This document shows, piece by piece, positions 55,380 through 64,000 of a DNA stretch of 64,000 bases. The notes below the pieces were generated by a model, which saw only the letters and a program-made list of their open reading frames with translations, did not search any database and was not told the origin of the DNA. How positions within the stretch are numbered: position 1 is the stretch's first letter; the number at the start of each line of letters is the position of its first letter. The DNA lies in the NCBI RefSeq assembly GCF_000143415.4, contig NW_003314269.1, positions 734,034 through 798,033 of the forward strand, written 5' to 3'. The translations under genes were made by a program, and so were the position numbers. This DNA is from Selaginella moellendorffii (lineage: Eukaryota; Streptophyta; Lycopodiopsida; Selaginellales; Selaginellaceae).

Positions 55380-55826
55380 TCAAGCATACACGATGTTGGC
55401 GCCTCGGATTGGAACCTCCGTATGGCAACCCCCCCTTGGAACGACCGTCACGGTGATCTCCTTGGCGTTGTCTAGCTCCAGGATCTCGAGATTGGACCGA
55501 ATGGAGAACTTCTGGTCGCTCCTCCTGGGAGTGATGCAGTAGAAGGAGCCCACGTACTCCGCGATGTCGTGCCGCATGTTTTCATCCGCGATGGGGAGAT
55601 TGAGATACACATCCAGCACGAGCTTGCATCCTGGAATGTCTATCCCCTCAAGGACCAGGAGCTCGTCGATGCGATCCTTGGGCTTGGTGGCGAGGAGCTC
55701 GCGAGGTATCTCTGGAGTTCGCGGCACCCGGAACGTCACTGGCTTCTTCTCGACGGCAACTTCTTGGTGCTGGGCCTGCGAAGGATCCTCAACCGACTTT
55801 AGCAGCTGGAAATTTTCCTGAGCCAT
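55380..55826 (-). CDS. stand-alone polyphenol oxidase C-terminal (KFDV-type) domain protein
   Basis: An intronless frame of 148 codons from MAQENFQLL to IRGANIVYA, then TGA. From about residue 30 it matches the PPO C-terminal domain (Pfam PPO1_KFDV): VTFRVPRTPEIPRELLATK, DELLVLEGIDIPGCKLVLDVYLN (the KFDVY position), AEYVGSFYCITPRRS and EITVTVVPRGG. Plant PPOs carry this domain after the dicopper tyrosinase domain, where it shields the active site in the latent enzyme. Here there is no tyrosinase domain or transit peptide upstream, and the 450 bases up to the next gene hold none. It is either a free domain with a new role or the surviving end of a broken PPO. Its frame is open and GC-rich, which favours function. 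Confidence 0.75.
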   Translation of the reverse strand: MAQENFQLLKSVEDPSQAQHQEVAVEKKPVTFRVPRTPEIPRELLATKPKDRIDELLVLEGIDIPGCKLVLDVYLNLPIADENMRHDIAEYVGSFYCITPRRSDQKFSIRSNLEILELDNAKEITVTVVPRGGCHTEVPIRGANIVYA

Positions 55827-56279
55827 TCTGGAGACTGAGACAGAGAGAGAGAGGCAGAGATTCTTCTTTCTGGCAGTGATGGACGATCTGCGAGTTGAAA
55901 ACTTTCAAGTGACTAAATACTTTGAAGTCACACCTGTTATGTAGTGTACGCTTGACTGCAACTAGAGCTAAGTGGCAAGGCACGCGTCGCATCCTGAATG
56001 CCCGACCGACAGCCACGAGGGCCTCGTGAGCCCTGGAAGAAAAACAAGGACAAACAGGTGTTGGATAAGAATCTCGAGTGACGCGAACTTCCGGAGCTCA
56101 CCTGGCCTGTAAATACAGTCTATCCCGGAAATATAAATCCTCGCGATGGTGAAGCGCCATGTCAATGCGCTCGTGCTGTGAAAACTTCTCAAAGGCTTAG
56201 GCTGGAAACAGAGTGAGCAAAAGACAACACTAAGTCGTAAGAACACGAACCTTACGTGTCTTTTGCAAATGAAGACGCG
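55827..56279. other. spacer between PPO-domain gene and UNC13-like gene
   Basis: Contains a GAGACAGAGAGAGAGAGG tract just upstream of the PPO-domain start codon. No further exon of a tyrosinase domain is seen on the minus strand. Confidence 0.5.
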
Positions 56280-59200
56280 CTACGATTGTTTAGGCAGTTT
56301 GCACTGCCTCAAAAACTTGGCTGCCTCCTTGTCTTTCCTGTGGCAGAGCACGCGGAGCAAAATCTCTGAGTCGGCGACTTGAGCGGAACTCTTGGCAGGG
56401 TTGCTCATTTGTTCGCTTGCTCGTTTAAAGTTCTCAATTACCGCGTGCGTCTGAAAGAATTAGATTGAAAAGCTGGCCGCAAAAGGATTGAGGTAAAATA
56501 CCTCAAGTCTGTAGAGATTTAGAATTTGATGAACCTGGGAGGCAGCATTATTAACAGTCACTCTTGGAAGGCCGTCACCATCGGCAACAAAGAAATCCTG
56601 GAGCGCAAACTGATCGAACCGCAGTTGAAAGAAGCATCAATTTACCTTCAGAATATTAAGATCCTGTTCCAGTATTTCTGTGTCAGCTTGAGAAAACGAA
56701 CGAAACGGACCGCCATCAAGAAGCACCCACAGAAATCCTTCCTGTATAGTTTCCAACATTAGACAGCCATATATTAAGCTATCACGCGCATACAAGAGAT
56801 GCTTCCAGGAGTCCAAACACTACTTGATCCCGTAAAGGCTCAACAAGAACCTCACACAGCTGACCCAATGCCTGCAAAAAAAGATGAAAGAATCGCTAAG
56901 AAGCTGCCAAAAAAAAAAATGGAAGCTTACCGTGTCAAGTCCATTCACCACTTTTTCGATACGACACTGGCCAACGTTTCCTTTGTATAAAGTATCAACA
57001 TATGCTTCACGCATGTCCCAAAAAATAAGCTTGAAGCCTACATACAACATTGTCAGACATGTAGCTAAATACAGATCCTTATTCACCTGTAAATTCGCAC
57101 GTTTGCTCAAGTACCCAGGTCACAAACTTCTTAGACGTTTCAAAGCCAGGCAAAATCTCTTCGCTTTGCTTTGACTTTATCTGGCTTCCTGCAAATTTGA
57201 AACGTGAACTAGAACCAACCATAAAAGTACCACTCATACCACTGGAATACTGTGCCCTCTTTGTTAGCCACTTCTGCTTGATATTTTCTTGTAACAGATT
57301 AAGTTGATTCAGTACAAACTGTTCGGAAAATGTTAGAAAAGAGTAACCTGGTAAAGTCAGCTTACGTGCAGGGTGTTCAGACGCATGCAAAGCTTAGCTG
57401 TTGTAAGCGCGTTCAATTCGCTCGAACGCTTCTCGTCTGGCAAATGTGGATCGCTCACCTTCCTCTTAGAGAACACCTTAATAGAGATTTCTTTTTTGTG
57501 GCGTGTTAGAGCCGGTGCTGGAGGTATTAAATCAGCCTTGTCACCTGATTCGAACATATAAGATGCGTCGGTATGCTAAAAAAAAAACAAAAACCAACGC
57601 ACCGAGTTGCTTGTGTAGTTTGTCGGAATAAAGTTGCACCGCATTTTCCAAGGCATCTATCAAGTTTTTTATATGGGACGCCCTTATTGGAAACTCTATG
57701 CCAAAGAAACTGTCCACTACCTATAGACAACATGACAGGATCTGACTTAAAGCCTTGGTGCTTACCTTGTCAATTGCTTTAAAGATGTCTGAGGCAGAAC
57801 GACCATAGCGCTCTTCTGGGGATAAAGGTTCCCAATTCTGCACAAGAACTCCAGTTTATTTGATAGACAAAGGGTATACCTCTCACCTCCTCCATGAAAG
57901 CACTTTCAACACCATTGGAGAGCTCTTCAAACTTTGTTGTTATACAGCGCATACTCCAGTTCCCCGGTATTTTATCTAGCTGCAAAAAAGAACATCAGAA
58001 GGTTGTACACCTCCAGTAAGCTAACCTCGTATGGTATCATTTGTGCCTTATATTCGGCAACCTTTCCATCCCCGTTCTCTGCTGAAGTTACCAAGTCCAA
58101 TAAATATTGTTCCAAGTTATCCGCTGCATATAGTAGTGAAGTGACTTCATCGTCGGGTGATGTCGACAATCTTTCAAGACAAGGTTTCTGAGCATACACA
58201 AGTGATTGGTAAGAATTTTATCTTCTAAGAAACTTACAAGCTCCTTGAAGTAAGCAGCATGCAATACTGAAGCCGTGACAGCAACCGACAAAGGTCCCCA
58301 ACGACATAGGAGAGGGGAAAAGAACGTAATATCGTAATCAGCGAGTTTTTTAGTATCTTCAGCAAGTGATATCAGCCGACCGCAATGGCCTTCTTGTTTT
58401 GCAGATTGTGCTAAAACCTATAAGCAGCCATTAGTATTCAAATATCGAGTACAGGTCGCTTACGAACCCTTGCATAGGCCTCCTTAATCGATGAAGATAT
58501 GTAACCCTCGATCAGCTTTGCAATAACTAACGTATTCGATATTCCTGGAGCTTTCTGCATTTTATGAGCAACAGATTAATTGACATGATCCGAAAGAGGA
58601 GTAAACACAATTTACCGTTTCCTCCTCAGTTAGAAGCCTTGCAGAAGTTACAACAATGGCAAGCACCGCTTCCATTTTTGTACGATCCTAAAATCAAGAT
58701 TGAGTAAACGTTGAGAGCACATGCACTTACATGCTGAAAGTACAGATGGTAGTCATTCAACTGCTTGTCAATCCATGACTTAATAGATCCCAGAACAGCT
58801 TGGACATATGAAACATCGAGATTCCCGTGTTTCGTTGTCTTAAGATACGCCCGTTCTGCTACAGTTCTTGGTCGATCAAATGTAATCAGTTTCATTTGAC
58901 GTTGAGCGTGCTGGAGCAAGGAAAACTCCCCAGTGACGACGAACTGTTCCATAGCCAAGTTTGTGAATAAACAGACGTATTTCTTAGACATTACCTGTTT
59001 GAAAATAACCCACGTAAAGCATGTATCGTGTACAATCTGATTGAGTCCCAACACTCTCCACGTCGATTTTAGCAGCTCAAGGAGTTCCTCTGCTTCCTAC
59101 GAAGGGACGTAATACCGTGAGCCTTCAAACATACATGAGACGCTAACCTCAATAAATTGGCTCGAGTTCACAGGGTCAAATATACCAAACAGTAGCTTTT

Positions 59201-60564
59201 CGTACAAACGCACATTCAAATAGTAACCGTCGGCCCAATGACAGGGTTCTTCAGATTTCCCATTTCTTCCTGAAATTGCGAGATAGACATCCTTAACACG
59301 TTTTAACGCGTCGGTTCGGTCTTTAGCCTAAAATCAGAATTTAAAATCACGCAAAAGAAAAATTAAAAAAAAATCACTTACAGCGGAAGTTTCAACATTA
59401 GATATTGAAGCCATCAACTCCATAGCAAGATGATCCGATCGATCAAGGTTCCAATGGTAATTGTTCAACACTCCTTCTCTTACAATATTTAGCTGCAAGG
59501 AAAAACACTATCAGAGCAGAAAAACGAGGTTACAAATATTACCAATCTCTTTTGCCAGTTTAGATAGGTAGTCCCGTCTGGAAAAATTTCCCGTTTTGTA
59601 TTGCATAACAACTCGAGCGGCACAAGCAAGCTATCAGTTCTTTTGCCCAATCTTCCGCTCGATGCATGAAACAATGCATCTGTTGTCCTTTTGTCATTCT
59701 CTTCAGATATCTGTCCATACAGACGGTTATCTACAGTAGCGAGCTACAGATAAACGTACCTCAAGTTGCTTTCGCATTATGCTCATCAGACAAGCGAGAC
59801 CGGAAGCCTTCGATTGAGGCTTCCATTTTCCAGACCGCGAGACGCTCTCTTCCTTTTTCATCAGCCCACTACACAATATAGAAATCAGAATCTAGCAAAC
59901 CAAATAAAAGGCCCCACCCGGCTGCTCCCACTGATGCTAGCAAAACTTCGTATGCTGTTTCCCGGATATCGTCGTCGGAAAGACCTGGGACAAACTGGGG
60001 TGTCAATAAACAACTTGACAAAAGTTTCACACACCTGTTTCAAAAGCTGGCAAGCACAAAGCGATCTCATCGGCATTTTTTATTTGTTCCCCTTCTTGGA
60101 ATTTGAAGGGAGCCTCCACCGATGGACAAGATCCCCCATCTGCAATCTCCTCACCCACAGGCGACGTAGATAAAACTGTGTCGTTATTCTGTGAAAGAAA
60201 GAGTAATTTTCCAGCAAGTCGATACGACACGATCTTTTACCTCTTGAGGTGGTGGCGAATTAAATGCAGCTGCTATGTCCATAGTGAGGCCTTGAATGGG
60301 ATCCAGAGCGTTTACTTAGTAGATTGAGTAATAATTCGCAAAGCACCATCCTTACCTTTCCGTGCCCGGTCAAGAACATACTTTACATCGATGCTGTCGT
60401 AATTTACTCCATCCAGAGGTGTCACGACGATCTTGCTGTTGATGGCGAGTATGTATTCCAGGAGCTCGCGCCTATCGGAGCGCAATCTCTCGATCTCGCT
60501 GGCAATAAAATTCGTCTAAATCTAAGACATTATCGACAAAATATCCACTGCCATACCTCTCCAT
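56280..60564 (-). CDS. PATROL1-like protein (UNC13/Munc13 homolog, DUF810), about 20 exons
   Basis: A long multi-exon gene. The first exons are 60564-60557 (ATGGAGAG only), 60498-60356, 60290-60241, 60188-60035 and 59984-59918. The last exon ends at 56280 (FLRQCKLPKQS). The peptide follows Arabidopsis PATROL1 (At5g06970) as I remember it: EIERLRSDRRELLEYIL, VDVKYVLDRARKG-like, LSDDDIRETAYEVLLASVGAAG, RLGKRTDSLLVPLELLCNTKREIF, HWADGYYLNVRLYEKLL, LNQIVHDTCFTWVIFKQ, AADNLEQYLLDLVTS, NWEPLSPEERYGRSASDIFKAI, DLIPPAPALTRHKKEISIKVFSKRK, and ILLRVLCHRKDKEAAKFL. Proteins with this MHD/DUF810 architecture tether vesicles. PATROL1 moves the plasma-membrane proton ATPase AHA1 to the surface in guard cells. 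I did not fix every exon. Introns are short GT-AG and no break was noticed. Confidence 0.88.
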
Positions 60565-61007
60565 TGCCGGAGTGCTGCTCCTCAAATCATCTCATTCTTG
60601 CTCCATCGCCAATGCAGGTACTCTAGAGCTCGATCCAGGGCGAGGAATCGATGAAGAAGAATCCGCCGGCCGCTGCGATTTCGATATCAAAATGCTGCTG
60701 CTGGCATGCTCCATTCAGCGCTGTGGATGCGGAGCTCGGATCTCTGGAGGATTGGAGAAGAGAAATCCGACCCTAACGCAGCTGATCCAATAGCGCCTTC
60801 TAGGCTTAAGCCGGAGACGCTCGACGGGATTCCTTCCAATCCTAGCCCTCGTAGCCCAAGGAGAGCCGTCCAGATGGACGGCATCGGCCACTGCGTCGTG
60901 AGCCAGAGGTGCCAGGCTCGATTCGCATGGCGGCATGAAAGCCATGTCCTCTGCGTGATGTAAAAAGGAATCTCACAAGTACACACACAAAACTACTATA
61001 GCGAAGA
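60565..61007. promoter_or_regulatory. divergent promoter region
   Basis: The 443 bases between the divergent starts of the PATROL1-like gene (-) and the BAHD gene (+) must hold both promoters. No TATA box or other element stands out. Confidence 0.5.
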
Positions 61008-62430
61008 ATGGAATCTCTCCCGGCTTTAAAACCGATCGATCGTTGGATAGATGGTAACCGCAATCCAATGGTGGTGATTCAAAGCTCCGAGCTCGTCACC
61101 CCAGCTCTTCCTCTCGAGCGAAGAACTCTTTATCTCAGCAACATCGATCATCAAGTTTTCTTCCATGTCGAGTGGATCATGGTCTACGATTCGATCGACA
61201 ATCCCCGCGATTGGATCGAGAAACTCCGCGAGTGTCTCGCCAAGATCCTCGTTCCGTACTACTTCCTGGCCGGGAGTTTCAAGCTCAATGACGAAAATGG
61301 GCGCCTGGAGATCGATTGCAATGGAGCTGGAGTGGTGTTTACGCGGGCATCAATGGACGCCACCATAGCCCAGCTCCACAATCTCCGTGATCCAGATCCT
61401 CTCTTTCGAAAAGAGCTCATCACACTTCCAAGGAATGTGGAATCCATCCAGGATCTTCCATTGCTCACTCTCCAGGCAAGAAAAGTGATCAAATCTTTCG
61501 CTTGATTGCAAAATACCCTTGTTCTTCGAAAAGGTGACGGAGTTCCAGTGTGGTGGGATCGCTCTGGGAATTTGCGCGAGCCATGTCGCCATGGATGGAT
61601 TCTCGGCATACAATTTTCTTCACGACTACACGAAGATTGTGCGCGGCTGCCAGGAGTTCTTCCCCAATCCCTGTCCCGATCGATCGCGCTTGCTTCCTCG
61701 ATCGCCCCCTCACACCTCCTACGATCACAAGGAAATGCAGCGGCTCACAGAGATTCCCCCAAAAGTTCTCTTCGATCCACGCTCGTTCTCTCCGGAGCTC
61801 GATCACACAAACCTCGCGTTTAAAGTCCTCGAATTCACGGCCGGGATGATCCAGAGCCTCAAGAACACGGTCCTGGGATCACAATGGATCAAGCGTCCCT
61901 CCACGTTCGAGGTCCTAGCAGCTCACATCTGGCAGGCAAGAACCAAATCGATGGATCATCTTGCTCCAGGCGATCCATCGAAGCTCTTCCTGGTCACGAG
62001 CACGCGAGGCAAGCTCGATCTTCCGGAGAATTTCTGCGGGAATGCTGTCGTGGGGGCGAGCTGCGTGGATGCCACGGCGGGAGAGATTCGCCGCCAATCT
62101 CTCGCGTTTTGCGTCGATCGTGTCCGGCGAGCGCTGGCATCTACTGGAACCGAGGATTACATTCGGTCGCAGATAGATTGGTGCGAGCTCCACCGCGGGA
62201 TGATCGACATTCCGGGAGGGACGATCATCACGCCGTGGTGGAAAATCCCCTTCCAGGACCTGGATTTCGGCTTTGGGAGGCCCAGCTACGTGACGCCGGT
62301 GGTGAATGATCGCGCGGAGTTCGTGGTGATCGTCTCGAACTGCAAGAACGATGGTGGGCTGGGCGTGTTCTTGGCTATGGAGAAGGAGCGAATGCCATCG
62401 CTAGAAGCAAATCTATTGTCCTGTTTTTAG
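61008..62430 (+). CDS. BAHD acyltransferase, 2 exons, GC-AG intron
   Basis: Exons are 61008-61475 and 61534-62430, about 454 residues, the family size. The catalytic HxxxD is present as SHVAMDG (H173, D177), after the expected VTEFQCGGIALGI. The structural DFGWG reads DFGFG at 400-404, a tolerated change. The N-terminus (ELVTPALPLERRTLYLSNID) resembles the hydroxycinnamoyl-CoA and omega-hydroxyacid/feruloyl transferase clades. BAHD enzymes move an acyl group from CoA to an alcohol or amine, for example in cutin/suberin, lignin or specialised metabolism. The donor and acceptor cannot be told here. The intron starts CAG/GCAAGA and ends AAAAG, a GC-AG intron. It is at the usual BAHD position. 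Confidence 0.92.
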
Positions 62431-62482
62431 GGTTCTTCAATGTTATAAGGAAATGGTGAGGTTTAGGGTTTGCGTGAAACCA

Positions 62483-63256
62483 ATGAGTGACAGCGAAGGT
62501 GCTCCAGAGGAGGTCACGATGGTCGAGGTAGGCGCCGCGATCGCATTCTTCCTGCTTCTCACAGATTGCGATTCTAGGGCCGGGATGCCGCGGAGATTGC
62601 TCAAAAGCAAGAACGCGACACCGAGAAGAGGTACTTCTCTCGTTTTTTTTTTCCTTCATACGAATGCAGTGGGTATCTTTGCTCGCTAGGATAGCGTCCG
62701 AGGCGAAATCCAAGAGACGCAAGCGGGACGAGCGCAATAGAGAGGCAAAGCTAATGAAATTGGAGAAGAAAGCGAAGAAGCTGGAAGAAATACAAAGGAA
62801 AGAAGAAGATCTTATCGAGAACGATTCCGATCCCGAGGCTGGAGTTTTGGCTATGAAAAACTCGGGCTTCCTCGACGAGAGCGTTGTCCAGTTCCTCATA
62901 GACAAGGAGCGGTAAGTTCTCCCTCATTTCCTTCTTCTTTACATGACTAGCGTTTAAACTCAACAGGAAGGAAGCGACGAATGTATGCGATGCTCAACCG
63001 ACAGAGTCAAGGCCCAAGCGAAAGACCAAGAAGAAAGTTGCGAGAATCTCAATCGATGACAGGTTAGAGAGTTTTTATATGGATGAATTTCTGAATAGAT
63101 TCTTTGAGTTTGCGCAGAACCAAGCTCGTAGTGCTGAATGACACCCCGTCTCATGCACGGAAAAGCTCAGACTTTCTCAAGCAAAGACTTCAAGGGTCAC
63201 ATATACAACGTTCCAATATCATGCTCAAACCAAAATCTCAGAAAAAAAGGTTTTGA
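62483..63256 (+). CDS. Utp16-like nucleolar protein, 5 exons
   Basis: Exons are 62483-62527, 62578-62630, 62690-62911, 62967-63062 and 63118-63256, about 184 residues. I chose ATG 62483 (MSDSEGAPEEVTMVE) over the in-frame ATG at 62453, because the acidic SDSEGAPEEV start is the family hallmark and the upstream part contains a telobox (tagggtttgcg) typical of ribosome-biogenesis promoters. The rest is a basic coiled coil (KSKRRKRDERNREAKLMKLEKKAKKLEEIQ), an acidic patch, then FLDESVVQFLI and a Lys/Arg-rich tail (RPKRKTKKKVARI). Yeast Utp16 (Bud22-type small-subunit processome factors are alternatives) acts in 18S rRNA maturation with U3 snoRNP. The assignment rests on the N-terminal motif, so it is moderate. 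Confidence 0.68.
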
Positions 63257-63486
63257 AAGGAAAGTCTACAAAATCAACTGGTAAGCATCCGCTGGATTTC
63301 AAACCACTAGCCAAGCGCCTGTTTCCAGTCTTCTTAAAATTCGGACAACGTTTAACACCTCTATACTCATCACTCTTTGAATACGTAAGAGCACTGTTTG
63401 CAGCTACGGTTCCAGTTTTATTGTTAAAATCGTTAAGAAGCTCGCAGCCTACACACAAGGTACTTTTATTTGCTCTCGCACAAGTC
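63257..63486. other. spacer between convergent genes
   Basis: 3' flanks of the Utp16-like and secreted-protein genes. No gene is seen. The open frames across it are shadows. Confidence 0.5.
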
Positions 63487-63918
63487 TCAGGACGGGATGT
63501 ACTCTATAGACAGAGGGATTTGAGCGCCTGGCTGCGCGATGGACCTGAAAGTCGACTGGGTGCTGTGAAAAGTATAGCATGCCGAGCATGTCCCGACCAC
63601 TCTGACCACCGCTCTCACTCCAAAGCCACGGTTATAGTCACTGGTGAGATTGTAGCTCCTCAAGCACGCGCTGGAGGGGCCATTGAAAATCGCCTGGCTA
63701 TTTGCTAGAGCCTGGCCTCGGCTCCATCCACTTCGAGGACAAGGTGTGTAAGCTGGAACACGCAAACAACATGAGTAAGAAGTGGTGATTCATCAACAGC
63801 AGAACTTACTCGATGAGTTGCTTGCTTGGTAGACACCCAGAGTTCCCCGGGGCCCTTGGCAAGCAGCAAGCTGCGCAAGGAGAAGAATTGCTACGGCCAA
63901 AACTAGCGCTCGCTCCAT
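63487..63918 (-). CDS. small secreted cysteine-containing protein, unrecognised, 2 exons
   Basis: Exon 1 is 63918-63810 and exon 2 63752-63487, joined by a 57-nt GT-AG intron, giving 124 residues. The start MERALVLAVAILLLAQLAAC is a strong signal peptide. The mature part has few Lys and four Cys in exon 2 (TPCPRSG, SSACLRS, GTCSACY). It holds the segments GQALANSQAIFNGPSSAC and GVRAVVRVVGTC. Two disulfides are likely. I recognise no family. The shape is that of an extracellular beta-sheet peptide or allergen-like protein. It converges on the Utp16-like gene with 230 bases between stops. The reading is supported by frame continuity and the signal peptide. Confidence 0.65.
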
Positions 63919-64000
63919 AGATGTGAGTGACATAAGTTCGATCGGTTCGGGTTTTAAACACTCCACCGAGAGTTTGAGTCAAACTGTACTAGCACATCAA

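Noticed and set aside
63253-63708. 151-codon plus-strand frame after the Utp16-like gene
   Set aside because: It overlaps exon 2 of the secreted-protein gene on the other strand, which has a signal peptide, intron and Cys pattern. This frame has no recognisable domain.

Overview
The window looks like nuclear DNA of a lycophyte, most likely Selaginella moellendorffii. The genes are plant-specific (a PATROL1/UNC13-type DUF810 protein, a BAHD acyltransferase, PPR proteins, an RGP/UAM-like protein, an MTP-type zinc transporter). Introns are very short, mostly about 50-75 nt. Genes are packed with only tens to hundreds of bases between them, and the long AT-rich blocks are filled with decayed LTR retrotransposons. 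The species call is an inference, since no search could be run.

Layout: 0.5-20 kb is a dense gene island. In order it holds a GDSL esterase/lipase (-), an MTP1-like zinc transporter (-), an RGP/UAM-like protein lacking the catalytic Asp cluster (-), a possible 58-residue small gene (-), a receptor-like pseudokinase (+), a RING protein (+), an organellar release factor 2 (+), an F-box protein (-), tRNA-Ala(UGC) (-), a VIR3/At5g27290-like membrane metalloprotease (+), a PLS-type PPR protein (-), a six-exon gene of unknown function with a tandemly duplicated exon (-), the peroxisomal E2 enzyme PEX4 (+) and a spliceosomal-type cyclophilin of the PPIH/CYP22-1 class (-). At about 19.97 kb composition drops sharply to very AT-rich DNA.

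21.1-30.7 kb is a Ty3/gypsy element whose protease is split by a 4.5-kb nested LTR element. That nested element carries a large minisatellite and has a CCTAG target duplication. 31.4-33.4 kb is a single 13-exon gene for an isobutyryl-CoA dehydrogenase (ACAD8)-like enzyme, isolated in repeat DNA. 33.5-54.1 kb is repeat-derived: a 462-base assembly gap, a gag-protease relic, a second Ty3/gypsy element on the minus strand (target duplication CTCTA), and a degenerate duplicate of the metalloprotease/PPR gene pair from 13-14.5 kb with a foreign PPR fragment in it.

From 54 kb genes return: an unusually AT-rich secreted protein with a bulb-lectin domain (+), a stand-alone polyphenol-oxidase C-terminal domain protein (-), the long PATROL1-like gene (-), a BAHD acyltransferase (+), a Utp16-like nucleolar protein (+) and a small secreted Cys-containing protein (-).

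There is no operon-like system. Most genes are ordinary housekeeping or organelle/peroxisome functions (translation termination, RNA processing, protein turnover, peroxisome biogenesis, valine catabolism, vesicle traffic). Neighbours are arranged as tight divergent or convergent pairs, several of which probably share promoters or have abutting 3' ends. The most unusual items are the AT-rich lectin gene, the orphan PPO domain, the active-site-less RGP paralogue, the tandem exon duplication, the nested retroelement and the chimeric pseudogene. Exon boundaries were placed by eye from GT/GC...AG signals with frame continuity and family alignment from memory.
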